Source of the DNA: Cnuella takakiae
Lineage (GTDB): Bacteria > Bacteroidota > Bacteroidia > Chitinophagales > Chitinophagaceae
Assembly (NCBI RefSeq): GCF_001953305.1
Contig: NZ_MTFE01000010.1
Coordinates: 2,911,740 to 2,975,739, forward strand
DNA length: 64,000 bases
Direction: 5' to 3'
The translations under genes and the position numbers were made by a program. This document shows, piece after piece, positions 18,043-28,049 of this stretch (position 1 is its first letter; every line of letters starts with the position of its first letter). The notes under the pieces were generated by a model that was given only the letters and a program-made list of their open reading frames with translations, had not been told where the DNA came from and ran no database searches.

Positions 18043-19272
18043 ATGGGATTAGTGTCAACAGAATTATTGCTGATCATACTGTGCAGCCTGGTTATCCTTT
18101 CTTATTTCTTTTCCATCATCAGCCAGTACATACGGGTGCCATCTGTTTTGCTGTTGTTGTTTGCCGGTATTGGGTTAAGGATGATTGCCGATGCCTACCA
18201 GTTGAATCTGCGGCTGCCAGCCACCCTTGTAGAAGGGCTTGGCGTGGTGGGCCTCATCATGATCATCCTGGAAGCCGGCCTGGACCTGAAGTTGGGCCGC
18301 GATAAAATAAAGCTGGTGCGCGACTCCTTTTTGTCGGCGCTGGTCATACTGGTGGTATCGGTAGCGCTGATCACGGCCATCCTCCATATCTGGTTGCGGG
18401 AAGACGTGATCTCCTGTATCGTTTATGCATTGCCGTTATCCATCATGAGTTCGTCCATCACCATTCCTTCCATCCACAACCTCACACCTGCCAAGAAGGA
18501 ATTCCTGGTGTATGAAGCTTCGTTTTCCGATATCCTGGGCATCATGTTGTTCAACTATTTTGCTGCACCCGAAATCCTCACAGCAAAATCCATCGGCATT
18601 TTTGGCTTCAACATCATCATATCGATCCTGCTGTCGATTGTCATTTCTTTCCTGCTCTTCCTCGTACTGGCACGCACCAAACTGAACATTAAGTTCTTCC
18701 TGGTATTTTCCCTGCTGGTGGTGATCTATTCGGGTGGTAAGATGCTGCACCTGCCATCCCTGCTCATTATCCTTGTTTTTGGTATGGTGATCAACAACTG
18801 GGACAAAATTCCATTACCCGGTTTGCTGAAGCGTTACCCACAGAAAGAGGTAGACCCCTTGCGGGAATTCCTGCATTCCATTACCGCGGAATCCTCATTT
18901 TTGATCCGCACCTTTTTCTTCATCCTCTTTGGTTATACCATCGATCTTTCCTTTATCAACGACCAGGAAGTGATCGTTGTGGGCAGCCTCATTGTGCTGG
19001 CATTTTTCCTGATCCGTTTAATTTACCTGAAGTTCTACTTCCGGACCCAAGTGGTACCCGAGGTGTTTTTTATTCCCCGCGGACTGATCACCATTGTCTT
19101 ATTCTTTAAAATCCCCACCTCCTTAAAGCTGGCCAGTTTCAACGACGGCATTTTGTTTTTTATCATTCTCTCCACAAGTATTATCTTATCACTGGGAATG
19201 ATCCTTTACAAGAAACCAGCGGAAGCTGTGGTGGAAGACCCGCAGTTTTCGGAAAGAAGCGACATACTATGA
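18043..19272 (+). CDS. Cation:proton antiporter (CPA family)
   Basis: 409-residue inner-membrane protein with about 11-12 hydrophobic helices and short loops, the pattern of Na+(K+)/H+ exchangers of the CPA superfamily. Family-like segments are FAGIGLRMIAD, GVVGLIMIILEAGLDLKLG (helix 3 region) and FFIPRGLITIVLFFKIP near the C-terminus, similar to the RGL/RGA segment of NhaP-type exchangers. ATG 18043 is chosen over a TTG at 18028 because TACTTTTC, a promoter-like word, lies between. No cytosolic TrkA domain follows. The last four bases overlap the next start (ATGA), so the following gene is coupled. Ion specificity is unknown. Confidence 0.85.
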   Translation: MGLVSTELLLIILCSLVILSYFFSIISQYIRVPSVLLLLFAGIGLRMIADAYQLNLRLPATLVEGLGVVGLIMIILEAGLDLKLGRDKIKLVRDSFLSALVILVVSVALITAILHIWLREDVISCIVYALPLSIMSSSITIPSIHNLTPAKKEFLVYEASFSDILGIMLFNYFAAPEILTAKSIGIFGFNIIISILLSIVISFLLFLVLARTKLNIKFFLVFSLLVVIYSGGKMLHLPSLLIILVFGMVINNWDKIPLPGLLKRYPQKEVDPLREFLHSITAESSFLIRTFFFILFGYTIDLSFINDQEVIVVGSLIVLAFFLIRLIYLKFYFRTQVVPEVFFIPRGLITIVLFFKIPTSLKLASFNDGILFFIILSTSIILSLGMILYKKPAEAVVEDPQFSERSDIL

Positions 19273-20309
19273 ACTTGACCCATTTCAAATTTTACGGCAA
19301 AGAAGAAGTGCTGCAGCAAACAAGGCTGCGCAAGTTTGAAACCAAGCTGGGTGAAGTGGTGCAAACCATGCAACCGGGTATCAGCGTGCAAAAGGAACTG
19401 GACCAGAGCACAGCAGGCTACGTGGTTTTTGGCATTCCGGAAGACATAGGCATCAAAGCCAACCTGGGTTCTGCTACCAGCCGGGGTGCCTGGAATGCGT
19501 TTCTCGATGCGTTCCTCAACACGCAAAGCAATGATTTCCTGGAAGGGGAAGAAGTGCTTTTGCTGGGTCATTTTGATTTTACGGAAGTAGAAGAACTGGT
19601 GGAGCAAATGGCCCTGAATGCCGATGAAAAAACAGGCGCTTACCGACATGCCGTCAACTCCATTGACGATGCTGTGGAAGGCCTGGTTAAACTGATTGTT
19701 GCGTCTGATAAAATCCCCATTGTAATTGGCGGTGGGCACAACAATGCTTACCCCTGTATCAAAGGTGCGGCAAAAGGCCTGGCACAAACCGGGCAGGTAG
19801 CCATTCCGCAAATCAATGCCATCAACCTGGATGCGCACAGCGGTTATGCTCCCACTGAAGGCCGGCACAGCGGCAATGCCTTCCGTTACGCAGAAGAAGA
19901 CGGGTACCTGGAAAAATATTGCGTGGTTGGCATCCAGGAAGCATGCCTGCCACAAAATGTATGGATGGATATCGTCAACAATCCATTTACGGATTGCATC
20001 ACATTTGAAGACATCTATGTACGCAACAAACGCAGCTTTGTAGCTGCCGTTGAACATGCCATCGACTTTACTGATGATACCCATGTAGGCATTGAGCTGG
20101 ATATGAATATCCTGCAACAGGTAGAAGGCATCAATGGCATCACGGCCATGCATGCCCGGCAGTACCTGAACCTATGTGGCAGGGCTGCCAAAGTGGCCTA
20201 CCTGCATATTGCAGAAGGCGCAGGCCCACAAACTACTGCAAGTGTGGGACAGCTCACGGCTTACCTGGTGAGTGATTTTGTAAAAGCGGTGGAAGAGATA
20301 AGGGATTAG
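19269..20309 (+). CDS. Formimidoylglutamase/arginase-family protein with altered metal ligands
   Basis: 346 residues with the ureohydrolase fold, most like Bacteroidota formimidoylglutamase-type proteins (IGGGHNNAYPCIKG, EGRHSGNAF). In this superfamily two Mn2+ ions are held by one His, the D-x-H-x-D motif and the D-x-D motif. Here H157, D188, H190 and D278 are kept, but the third acidic ligand of the first motif is G192 (DAHSG) and the second Asp of the last motif is N280 (ELDMN). Activity is therefore doubtful, or the substrate or metal differs. No other hut genes are near; it overlaps the antiporter gene by 4 nt. Confidence 0.8.
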   Translation: MNLTHFKFYGKEEVLQQTRLRKFETKLGEVVQTMQPGISVQKELDQSTAGYVVFGIPEDIGIKANLGSATSRGAWNAFLDAFLNTQSNDFLEGEEVLLLGHFDFTEVEELVEQMALNADEKTGAYRHAVNSIDDAVEGLVKLIVASDKIPIVIGGGHNNAYPCIKGAAKGLAQTGQVAIPQINAINLDAHSGYAPTEGRHSGNAFRYAEEDGYLEKYCVVGIQEACLPQNVWMDIVNNPFTDCITFEDIYVRNKRSFVAAVEHAIDFTDDTHVGIELDMNILQQVEGINGITAMHARQYLNLCGRAAKVAYLHIAEGAGPQTTASVGQLTAYLVSDFVKAVEEIRD

Positions 20310-20336
20310 GAGAACGGTTGGTTTCAGATATAAGAA

Positions 20337-20420
20337 GACCACGGACAACGGACAACAGACCTCAAAATACAGCTAATACCCTGATTACATTTTGTCGTCT
20401 GTCGTCCGTTGTCCGTGGTC
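20337..20420. repeat. Word-type inverted repeat, GGACAACGGACAAC vocabulary
   Basis: The left arm 20337-20360 (GACCACGGACAACGGACAAC...) and right arm 20394-20420 are near-complementary, with 33 nt between. Each arm repeats the word GGACAAC / GTCCGTTGTCCG. It lies between two convergent genes and could end both transcripts. Confidence 0.8.
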
Positions 20421-20441
20421 TATTCTAAGCTCTTACCGCTA

Positions 20442-22379
20442 CTAGCTTTCCATCTCCATGATCTGCTCAAAAAGCTGCTCGTAGGTTTTATTTAAAGACG
20501 CGAGATCTTCTTTTACCTTTTTATAAGCGGCCTCTGTTTGTGCAAATACCTGCGGGTTGGAGTAGGTTCCGGGATTACCCAGGCTTTCTTCCAATTCCCG
20601 CTTTTTATCGTTCAGTTTTGCCAGTTCTTCTTCTGTTTGCTTGAACTTGCGCTGCACCTTTTGCAATTCTTTATTAATCGGCTGATTCTTTACAGGTGCA
20701 GGTGCGGCTACCGGCTGCGGAGCGGCTTGTTTTGCACCTTTCCCTTTTTCTTCTTTGCCATTTTCATCGCCTTTCCGGGCTGCCATCCGTTCTTTCCAGG
20801 CAACATACTCTTCGTAATTGCCTTTGAACTCCTTGATCTCGCCATCTACAATTTCCCAGATCTTATTGGCAGCCTTGGAAATAAAATAACGATCGTGGCT
20901 TACCAGCAGGAAGGAGCCTTCGTAGCGGTTGAGTGCGTTTACCAGCAGCTCGGTAGAATGGATATCGAGGTGGTTGGTAGGTTCATCCAACAACATGAAG
21001 TTGGCCTTGGAAATGATGGTTTTGGCAAGGGCCACGCGGGCCTTTTCGCCACCACTCAGTACGCGGATCTTTTTCTCTACATCATCGCCGCCAAAGAGGA
21101 AGCAACCCAGCAGGGTGCGCAGCTCCAGTTCGTTTTTCTTCGAACCGGCCTCCTTCATTTCTTCAATGATCGTATTGTTGATGTTGAGGGCTTCCAGTTG
21201 GTGCTGTGCGTAAAACGCTTCTTCTACGTTGTGGCCCCATTTGCGTTCGCCATCAATAGGTTCCTGGCCGGCGACAATCCGCAGCAGGGTTGATTTACCC
21301 TTGCCGTTGGCACCAATCAGTGCAATCTTGTCACCGCGTTCAATTTCAGCAGTAGCACCTTTCAGGATTTGGAGTTCGCCAAAGCTTTTGTTGACATTCT
21401 TCAGCTCCACCAGCACCTTGCCCGGTGTTTTTTCAACAGCAAAGTTGATGCGGATATCAGGTCGCTCAATGGCCACATCTTCAATTCTGTCCAGCTTGTC
21501 GAGGCGCTTCATCACACTCTGGGCCTGTGCAGCCTTGCTGGCTTTTGCCTTGAAACGCTCGATGAAACGTTCCTGCTGGCGGATATACTCTTGTTGGTTT
21601 TCGAAGGCACGTTGTTGCAGTTCCACGCGTTGCAGCTTTTCTACTTCGTAAAACTCGTAGTCGCCGTTGTAGAAATGCAGTTCGCGCTGGTACAGTTCCA
21701 CCACCTTCGTCACCATGCGGTTCATGAAATAGCGGTCGTGGCTCACAATCACCACGGCGCCTTTGTAGTGCAGCAGGTATTTTTCCAACCATTCAATAGA
21801 GGGAAGGTCCAAGTGGTTGGTCGGTTCGTCAAGCAGCAGCAGGTCGGGGGCCTGAAGGATCATTTTAGCCAGCAACACCCGCATCCGCCAGCCACCGCTG
21901 AATTGCTTATAAGGTTTCTGAAGGTCGGCATTGCTGAAGCCAAGACCCTGCAGCACTTCTTCAGTTTGGTGCTGGATGGTATATCCGCCCGCTTCTTCAA
22001 ACTCGTGTAGCTTCTCGCTGTACAGCATCAGCTTATCATCCGAACTATCGGATTCCAGTTCTTTGGTCAGGGCTTCCAGTTCTTTTTCGATGGCCATGGC
22101 TTTATCAAAAGCATGCATGGCCACACCCAGGATGGACTCGTTGGTGTCGAAAGAAAGCAGGTCCTGGTGCAGGTAACCGATGGTGGTAAAGCGGCCTTTT
22201 TCCACCTGTCCCACGCTGGGCAGGTATTCGCCTACTAGCACTTTAAGGAGGGTGGATTTGCCGGTGCCATTATAGCCAACTAGGCCAATGCGTTCGCCTG
22301 GATGAATATGCCAGGTGGCATTTTCAACGATGGTGCGTGCGCCAAATTCAAAAGTAACGTTCTGGAAACCTGCTAACAT
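20442..22379 (-). CDS. ABC-F family ATPase
   Basis: 645-residue soluble protein with two ABC nucleotide-binding domains and no membrane segments, the ABC-F type that acts on ribosomes. Domain 1 has Walker A GYNGTGKST at 35-43, signature FSGGWRMRVLLAK and LLLDEPTNHLD; the helical linker (about 240-310) is rich in Gln, Arg and Glu; domain 2 has GANGKGKST, LSGGEKARVALAK and a second DEPTNHLD. A Lys-rich spacer (about 540-580) leads to a C-terminal coiled coil as in Uup/YheS-type proteins. Members rescue stalled ribosomes or, in some cases, give antibiotic resistance; which applies here cannot be read from sequence. Confidence 0.93.
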   Translation of the reverse strand: MLAGFQNVTFEFGARTIVENATWHIHPGERIGLVGYNGTGKSTLLKVLVGEYLPSVGQVEKGRFTTIGYLHQDLLSFDTNESILGVAMHAFDKAMAIEKELEALTKELESDSSDDKLMLYSEKLHEFEEAGGYTIQHQTEEVLQGLGFSNADLQKPYKQFSGGWRMRVLLAKMILQAPDLLLLDEPTNHLDLPSIEWLEKYLLHYKGAVVIVSHDRYFMNRMVTKVVELYQRELHFYNGDYEFYEVEKLQRVELQQRAFENQQEYIRQQERFIERFKAKASKAAQAQSVMKRLDKLDRIEDVAIERPDIRINFAVEKTPGKVLVELKNVNKSFGELQILKGATAEIERGDKIALIGANGKGKSTLLRIVAGQEPIDGERKWGHNVEEAFYAQHQLEALNINNTIIEEMKEAGSKKNELELRTLLGCFLFGGDDVEKKIRVLSGGEKARVALAKTIISKANFMLLDEPTNHLDIHSTELLVNALNRYEGSFLLVSHDRYFISKAANKIWEIVDGEIKEFKGNYEEYVAWKERMAARKGDENGKEEKGKGAKQAAPQPVAAPAPVKNQPINKELQKVQRKFKQTEEELAKLNDKKRELEESLGNPGTYSNPQVFAQTEAAYKKVKEDLASLNKTYEQLFEQIMEMES

Positions 22380-22442
22380 AGTCGGAATTGAGCCCGCAAA
22401 GATAAACAGGGCAGGCTTACGGCTGGCAGGTTTAAGATGAAG

Positions 22443-22510
22443 TTGATTTTAGGAGTGGAACCACGGAGACCCGGAGGGCAGGGAGGTACACAGAGGTAGG
22501 GTAAAATCAA
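22443..22510. repeat. Small intergenic element bounded by a 9-bp inverted repeat
   Basis: TTGATTTTA at 22443-22451 and TAAAATCAA at 22502-22510 are exact complements. Between them lies a GGAG-rich stretch of the word type (ACCACGGAGACCCGGAGG). It separates the nickel permease gene from the ABC-F gene, both on the minus strand. Confidence 0.55.
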
Positions 22511-22522
22511 AAAAGAAGGTAG

Positions 22523-23224
22523 TTACCAGCCCAGGGCAATGATACCCAGTCCGCAGATAAAAATGGTAAGCCCACCAAGTGGGTGCATGTACCGCTCCAG
22601 TTTCTCCGTTTTCAAAAAGCCCAGGCCGAAGTACCCGGCAAGTACCATCCCGGCCATGGTAAGCAGGGTTATGGTTGTGTAAACAGCAACGATGAGCGCC
22701 ATAGCACCCCAGGATGCTTTTGCCGCAGGCATAAACAGCAGGGGGATCATGGGTTCGCAGGGTCCCAAAAGAAAGATGAGAAATAGGACCCAGGGCGTTA
22801 CCGTATGCCGGTCCTGGGGTAATACAGCCTGGCCATGCCGGTGTTCAAAAACATAGAGGCTTCCGGCTTCATCCATATCAAAATGCTTGTGCCGCCGGTT
22901 GCGTCCAAGCTGGTACATACCCCAGGCTGCGTAGCCAACACCAAAGACCAATAGCGCCCAACCGGCAATGCCGCCGCGAATTTCCTGCAATCCCTGCAAA
23001 CCTGCAAGGCTCCAGCCAAGGGCTGCGCCCAATAATCCCAGTACAATAGAACTGCCCACGTGGCCGAGGCCGCACAAAAAGGTCCAGAACAGGGTTTTTT
23101 GGAGGCTCCATCCCCTTGCCTTTGATAGTGCCACAAAGGGTATATAGTGATCCGGCCCTGCAAGGGTATGCAGGAAGGAAATGGTGATGGCAGATAAAAG
23201 GAGTAGGGTCAGTTCAGAATGCAT
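22523..23224 (-). CDS. ureH: UreH/NicO-type nickel permease of the urease cluster
   Basis: 233 residues from ATG 23224; an upstream ATG in the same frame at 23230 adds two. Six or so hydrophobic segments are visible. The first contains HTLAGPDHYIPF, the His-x5-Asp-His form of the metal motif seen in UreH/RcnA/NicO permeases. A cytoplasmic loop near 105-140 holds several His (RRHKHFD, EHRHG), and LLGPCEPMIPLL resembles the second conserved region. It is the last gene of the urease operon and overlaps ureD by 11 nt, which strongly supports nickel import for urease maturation. A more general TauE/UreH label is the alternative. Confidence 0.88.
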   Translation of the reverse strand: MHSELTLLLLSAITISFLHTLAGPDHYIPFVALSKARGWSLQKTLFWTFLCGLGHVGSSIVLGLLGAALGWSLAGLQGLQEIRGGIAGWALLVFGVGYAAWGMYQLGRNRRHKHFDMDEAGSLYVFEHRHGQAVLPQDRHTVTPWVLFLIFLLGPCEPMIPLLFMPAAKASWGAMALIVAVYTTITLLTMAGMVLAGYFGLGFLKTEKLERYMHPLGGLTIFICGLGIIALGW

Positions 23225-24011
23225 GGGCAAAGGTTTTGGATTGCGGCTGCACCAGGACCGCCAGTTGCTGGATACAGGTAAAAAGCTGTTCGCCCTTGTG
23301 GCCTACCATCCTGACCAGCAAACCCGGTACGGGTAATTGGGAAATACCCCAACGGATACCAGTAAAAGCGGCAAGTTTTTGCGCCAGCTTCTCCTGGTAG
23401 TTACCCTCGTAACCTTCCGGTGATAACCACAGAAAGCTGGCCTGGTGTGAAAAGCCTTCAAGTTGTCCCATACCTAAGGGGTTGATTGTACTCGGAGTAA
23501 TCACCAGGTTATCTTTTACCACCAGTTTGCCTTCCTGGAATATCTCGGTGCTGCTCTGATAATGCCGGAAGGAAAAAGCTTCGCCCTGCAGCTGGCGGCC
23601 GGGTGTCAGCACTTCCCCCCAGGCAAGGGTGCAGCTTTTTTCCAGGTAAATTTTATTGATACCGGTAAAATGGGCAGCCCGGTGGGGCACCGAAGGGTGG
23701 GGGATATAGGTAAGACAGCAATCTTCTTCCATCCTTACTTCCATAGTTTGGCTGGCCCTTCCCTGCATCTTGAAAATCCGCTGGTAGGCCTGTGTTTCCA
23801 GCTGGAGCGAGGTGCCCGTATCCATTGCCACCTGGATATCATAATGATCCCCATCCAGCACACCCGGCGAGGCGTTCATGATCATGGCACGACAGCCCGG
23901 CAGCCCGCGCTGGCTGATATCGGCCAGTTTGAACGGTGCGGAAAAATAGGTGGAACCCAGCACGGTTTTGCCTTCCCGTAAACGGGTATGTAGGTGCAGG
24001 CTTGCCTTCAT
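23214..24011 (-). CDS. ureD: Urease accessory protein UreD
   Basis: 265 residues. UreD (UreH in some species) binds apo-urease and forms the complex with UreF and UreG that carries nickel and CO2 to the active site. Family features are the early [15 protein letters not shown] and [21 protein letters not shown] segments, [14 protein letters not shown], and the central [14 protein letters not shown] stretch. Length is normal. The start overlaps the ureG stop by 4 nt and the stop overlaps the permease gene by 11 nt, so it is coupled on both sides. Confidence 0.93.
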   Translation of the reverse strand: MKASLHLHTRLREGKTVLGSTYFSAPFKLADISQRGLPGCRAMIMNASPGVLDGDHYDIQVAMDTGTSLQLETQAYQRIFKMQGRASQTMEVRMEEDCCLTYIPHPSVPHRAAHFTGINKIYLEKSCTLAWGEVLTPGRQLQGEAFSFRHYQSSTEIFQEGKLVVKDNLVITPSTINPLGMGQLEGFSHQASFLWLSPEGYEGNYQEKLAQKLAAFTGIRWGISQLPVPGLLVRMVGHKGEQLFTCIQQLAVLVQPQSKTFAHAF

Positions 24012-24643
24012 CGTACCAGTTCGGGTTCGTCAATTGTTTCCAGCAAAGCGTATTTTTTGATCCAGCCAATCACGCTGTCCAGGCCGATATCGTTCCGCAG
24101 GTTGGTAAACACAAAAGGGCTGCCTTTGCGCATCCGGCGGGCATCTGTTTCCATCACCTCAAGGCTGGCGCCAACGTAAGGAGCCAGGTCAATTTTATTG
24201 ATCACCAACAGGTCGGAGCGGGTAATGCCGGGGCCGCCCTTACGGGGAATTTTGTCGCCTTCGGCAACATCGATCACAAAAATGGTCAGGTCGGCCAGGT
24301 CGGGGCTGAAGGTGGCCGAAAGGTTGTCGCCGCCGCTCTCAATAAAAATGAGTTGGATTGCCGGGAAGCGTTCTGCCATTTCCTCCACAGCCTCCAGGTT
24401 CATGCTCGCATCCTCGCGGATGGCTGTATGTGGGCAGCCGCCGGTTTCCACGCCAATGATGCGGTCGGCTGGCAGCAGGCTGTTTTTGGTAAGGAACTCG
24501 GCGTCTTCTTTTGTATAAATATCGTTGGTGATCACCCCAAGGTCGTAGTGGTGCATCATGTGGCGGCTCAGCCGTTCGATCAGGGCTGTCTTGCCCGAGC
24601 CAACCGGGCCGGCAATACCAATTTTGATATAGTTTCTTTCCAA
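24008..24643 (-). CDS. ureG: Urease accessory GTPase UreG
   Basis: 211-residue SIMIBI-class GTPase that drives nickel insertion into urease. Walker [12 protein letters not shown] lies at about 12-22; the metal-binding Cys-Pro-His is present as [15 protein letters not shown]; the Walker B-like [19 protein letters not shown] and the guanine specificity motif NKID follow. No N-terminal His-rich extension is present, so nickel storage is not expected here. It follows ureF after a 67-nt gap with no clear promoter and overlaps ureD by 4 nt. Confidence 0.97.
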   Translation of the reverse strand: MERNYIKIGIAGPVGSGKTALIERLSRHMMHHYDLGVITNDIYTKEDAEFLTKNSLLPADRIIGVETGGCPHTAIREDASMNLEAVEEMAERFPAIQLIFIESGGDNLSATFSPDLADLTIFVIDVAEGDKIPRKGGPGITRSDLLVINKIDLAPYVGASLEVMETDARRMRKGSPFVFTNLRNDIGLDSVIGWIKKYALLETIDEPELVR

Positions 24644-24710
24644 GTTTATTTGATTTGTTGCCTTTCGGTTGTTCTTGTTTCAACATGAGTTACCTAAAGG
24701 GCAGGTTTTA

Positions 24711-25400
24711 TCAGGACATGTATAATCTCGAATAAAGGCCTTCATGTTGCATGCTCCGGATGTCGAAGCCGGTACAGCAGCGGCCAAGCAATTCCGGGTC
24801 AGGAGTTATTGTAGCGGTTGCCAATTCATCCATCAGTGGTTGCAGGGAAAACAGGATTTCCTGTCCATCCTGCTGGCCAAGCGGTACCAGTTTTACGCTA
24901 TTGGTAACCATGCCTACAGCGGCATTGTAAAAGAACCCCGTGAGCGCTTCCTTTTTGCCAATACCCATGGCAGCGGCATAGATGCCAAAGGCGATGCAGT
25001 AATGGCCACTACATTCTTTTTGCCGGATCATGTGCAGGTATGCTGCGCCACAGCTATTGGCTACCAGGGGCTGCAATATTTTAATCAACCGTAAACCCAG
25101 CTTCTGGCTGGCTTCCCTGATTTCCCTGGGCAGCTTAAGAGCTGTACAGGTTTGGTCAAGATCCGCGATTACCGCTATGTTATCTTCCACGGTAGCATCA
25201 AAAGCCAGCGAAACAAAAGCCGCATCATTAAATGACAGGTTGTGCCGCAATTGTCCCTCGATAAAAGCTAAAGCCGTGGCCTTGTTGTGCACAGCGCCCT
25301 GCTGCACATAGGTTTCCAAACCTGCGGAATGGGAAAAGCCACCAATGGGAAGCGTCGGGTCGGTTATCTGTAAAAGCCTGAGCAGGGATAGATCAGCCAT
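24711..25400 (-). CDS. ureF: Urease accessory protein UreF
   Basis: 229 residues, all-helical, the UreF component of the UreDFG maturation complex. The N-terminal LLRLLQITDPTLPIGGFSHSAGLETYV is the family hallmark; the C-terminal region with NSVKLVPLGQQDGQ is also typical. It overlaps the ureE 3' end by 8 nt. No oddities are visible. Confidence 0.95.
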   Translation of the reverse strand: MADLSLLRLLQITDPTLPIGGFSHSAGLETYVQQGAVHNKATALAFIEGQLRHNLSFNDAAFVSLAFDATVEDNIAVIADLDQTCTALKLPREIREASQKLGLRLIKILQPLVANSCGAAYLHMIRQKECSGHYCIAFGIYAAAMGIGKKEALTGFFYNAAVGMVTNSVKLVPLGQQDGQEILFSLQPLMDELATATITPDPELLGRCCTGFDIRSMQHEGLYSRLYMS

Positions 25401-25896
25401 TCTGGGTCATTTGCAGGATACGGGAAAACAGGCTGGGATTATTGTTGCCATGGCCATGCGGCGCAACCGTTGTTTTCAATGGATGGAGCAGTTTGGCGGT
25501 TTCGGCAATGGGCTCAAAACCTGCAGCCTGCAGTACCTGGAACAGGGGCTTTTCAAACGGCACCAACAGGCAGTCGTCCTGGTAAAAGAGGGGCAGGTGC
25601 TTGTTGCCGATCTCATATACCACCTGTGCCATGGCGTACATGGTTTTGGGTTGGATGCGGATAACGTTGCAGGGTAGTATGTTGATGACACAAATCGTTT
25701 GTTCATCTGAATTTACCACATCATCCTGCTCCAGCGCGGCGGTTTCATTGATCCTTTTCAGCACGATTTCCTTGCCCAAAGCACTGCGTTTATGCAGGAT
25801 CTTTTTTCCTGTTTCAAACCACTCCAGGCTTACTGTATCCACCACAAAATGAGGGGGGAAATCCGCCTTTTTACCAAGCACTTTTTGTATCACCAT
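25393..25896 (-). CDS. ureE: Urease nickel metallochaperone UreE
   Basis: 167 residues with an N-terminal peptide-binding-like domain and a C-terminal metal-binding domain. The conserved metal His is in YEIGNKHLPLFY near residue 98. The C-terminus has only a short His motif (PHGHGNNN) rather than the long poly-His tail of Klebsiella-type UreE, so metal capacity should be low. It delivers nickel to UreG. It lies 9 nt after ureC and overlaps ureF by 8 nt. Confidence 0.93.
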   Translation of the reverse strand: MVIQKVLGKKADFPPHFVVDTVSLEWFETGKKILHKRSALGKEIVLKRINETAALEQDDVVNSDEQTICVINILPCNVIRIQPKTMYAMAQVVYEIGNKHLPLFYQDDCLLVPFEKPLFQVLQAAGFEPIAETAKLLHPLKTTVAPHGHGNNNPSLFSRILQMTQNG

Positions 25897-25905
25897 CCTT
25901 GTTGG

Positions 25906-27627
25906 TTAAAAAAGAAAATAACGTTGGGTAAGCGGCAGTTCTGCCATTGGCTCACAGGTAAGGTGTACGCCGTCTACTTTTACTTCGTAGGTTTCGGGGT
26001 TCACCTCGATGTCTGGGGTAGCATCATTGAGCAGCAGGTCTTTTTTGGAGATGTTGCGGCAACCCTTTACAGCTTGCACCTGTTTTTGCAACCCATAGGA
26101 AGCTACTACTCCATTATCAAGCGATGCCTGCGAAACAAAGGTGATACAGGACTGGAACAAAGCTTTGCCATAAGCGCCAAACATGGGACGGTACAATACG
26201 GGCTGTGGCGTTGGTATGGAAGCATTGGGATCGCCCATTCTGCTGGCGATGATCATGCCGCTCTTGATGATGATCTCGGGCTTTACGCCAAAAAAGGCGG
26301 GTTTCCACAAAACCAAATCCGCCAGTTTGCCAGCTTCTAATGAGCCTACGGTGTCGCTAATGCCATGGGTGATGGCGGGGTTGATGGTGTATTTGGCTAC
26401 ATACCTCTTTACCCGGAAATTATCATGGCCTTTGCCCTCGTCTTCGGGCAAGCTGCCCCGCTGCACTTTCATCTTGTGGGCGGTTTGCCAGGTGCGGGTA
26501 ATCACTTCGGCTACGCGGCCCATGGCCTGCGAGTCGGAACTCATCATGCTGAACACACCCATGTCGTGGAGTATATCCTCTGCGGCGATGGTTTCAGGCC
26601 GGATGCGCGAATCGGCAAATGCCACATCTTCGGGCACCGATTTGTCGAGGTGGTGGCATACCATCAGCATGTCGAGGTGTTCGTCGATGGTGTTGATGGT
26701 AAAGGGCCGGGTAGGGTTGGTGGAAGAGGGCAGGATATTGGGGTACATGGCCGACTTGATAATATCGGGGGCATGCCCGCCACCGGCGCCTTCGGTATGA
26801 AAGGTGTGGATGGTACGGCCTGCTATGGCTGCCATGGTATCTTCCAAAAAGCCGCTTTCATTCAAGGTGTCGGTATGTATGGCTACCTGCACATCGTACT
26901 GGTCGGCTACCTGCAGGCAGGCGTCAATTACGGCAGGCGTGGAGCCCCAGTCTTCGTGGATCTTAAGGCCACAGGCACCCGCCTCCACCTGTTCGGCAAT
27001 GGGAGCCGTGGTGGCACAGTTACCCTTACCAAAGAAACCCAGGTTCATAGGAAAGGCATCGGCGGACTCCAGCATCCGCCGCATGTTCCAGGCACCCGGC
27101 GTAACGGTGGTGGCATTGGTGCCATCGGCCGGGCCGGTGCCGCCGCCCATCATGGTGGTAATGCCACTGTACAGGGCATGTTCTATTTGCTGGGGGCAGA
27201 TAAAATGAATATGCGTGTCGATACCGCCGGCAGTGGCAATCAACGCCGCGCCGCCATGCACTTCGGTGGAAGCGCCAATGATCATATTGGGCGAAACACC
27301 ATCCATGGTATCGGGGTTGCCTGCCTTGCCGATGCCCACGATGCGGCCATCCCTGATCCCTATATCGCCTTTTACAATACCCCAATGGTCGATGATGATG
27401 ACATTGGTGATCACAAAATCGAGTACGCCATCGCTGCGCAGGGCAGTAGCCGATTGGGCCATGCCATCGCGGATGGTTTTGCCGCCGCCAAACTTGGCTT
27501 CATCGCCATAATGGGCAAAATCCTTTTCGATCTCGATCAGCAGTTCGGTATCGCCCAGCCGCACTTTGTCGCCAGTTGTGGGGCCGTACATGCTGGCGTA
27601 TTTATGCCGGTTGATGGATAAACTCAT
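25906..27627 (-). CDS. ureC: Urease catalytic subunit alpha
   Basis: 573-residue catalytic subunit hydrolysing urea to ammonia and carbamate. Every nickel-centre motif is present: [10 protein letters not shown] (two His), the carbamylated Lys in [10 protein letters not shown], the His in [10 protein letters not shown] and in [15 protein letters not shown], the mobile-flap Cys/His in [13 protein letters not shown], and the Asp ligand region before [15 protein letters not shown]. Length is typical for the three-subunit bacterial enzyme. The start overlaps the ureB stop by 4 nt. Long open frames on the opposite strand here are shadows. Confidence 0.98.
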   Translation of the reverse strand: MSLSINRHKYASMYGPTTGDKVRLGDTELLIEIEKDFAHYGDEAKFGGGKTIRDGMAQSATALRSDGVLDFVITNVIIIDHWGIVKGDIGIRDGRIVGIGKAGNPDTMDGVSPNMIIGASTEVHGGAALIATAGGIDTHIHFICPQQIEHALYSGITTMMGGGTGPADGTNATTVTPGAWNMRRMLESADAFPMNLGFFGKGNCATTAPIAEQVEAGACGLKIHEDWGSTPAVIDACLQVADQYDVQVAIHTDTLNESGFLEDTMAAIAGRTIHTFHTEGAGGGHAPDIIKSAMYPNILPSSTNPTRPFTINTIDEHLDMLMVCHHLDKSVPEDVAFADSRIRPETIAAEDILHDMGVFSMMSSDSQAMGRVAEVITRTWQTAHKMKVQRGSLPEDEGKGHDNFRVKRYVAKYTINPAITHGISDTVGSLEAGKLADLVLWKPAFFGVKPEIIIKSGMIIASRMGDPNASIPTPQPVLYRPMFGAYGKALFQSCITFVSQASLDNGVVASYGLQKQVQAVKGCRNISKKDLLLNDATPDIEVNPETYEVKVDGVHLTCEPMAELPLTQRYFLF

Positions 27628-27998
27628 GAAGTGGTGTTTTTAAAATGAGCAGCATTGGCTTTTGCTACAGCCGCTTCACGGGCTTCGGCACTGGTTGTTT
27701 CGCCGCCTGCCAGGTTGCTGAAGCCATGCAGGATGTGCTGACCGCCAAAAGCGACCAGTTCAACCTCTTTCTCTTCACCGGGTTCAAAGCGAACCGCTGT
27801 GCCGGCGGGAATATTGAGGCGCATGCCAAAGGCCAGGCTGCGTTCAAAAGCCATGTGCTTGTTTACTTCGAAAAAGTGAAAATGCGAGCCCACCTGCACG
27901 GGCCGGTCGCCGGTATTGGTAACAAAAACTGTTGCGGTTGCCCTGCCCACATTGGCGGTGATGGGCTCGGAAGCAAGGAAATATTCTCCAGGAATCAT
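27624..27998 (-). CDS. ureB: Urease subunit beta
   Basis: 124-residue beta subunit of the (alpha-beta-gamma)3 urease; a structural, non-catalytic part. The opening [13 protein letters not shown], the [19 protein letters not shown] core and the [17 protein letters not shown] segment are the family signature. It follows ureA after 51 nt and overlaps ureC by 4 nt. Confidence 0.97.
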   Translation of the reverse strand: MIPGEYFLASEPITANVGRATATVFVTNTGDRPVQVGSHFHFFEVNKHMAFERSLAFGMRLNIPAGTAVRFEPGEEKEVELVAFGGQHILHGFSNLAGGETTSAEAREAAVAKANAAHFKNTTS

Positions 27999-28049
27999 GC
28001 GCTGCCGTTTTAGAAGATGAATGTATGGGAGTATGCTTTTTCCCTTGGA

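Noticed and set aside
26365-27621. A 418-codon open frame on the plus strand opposite ureC
   Set aside because: It lies wholly antisense to a gene with all urease motifs and its translation has no domain-like features; long antisense frames are common here because of codon composition.
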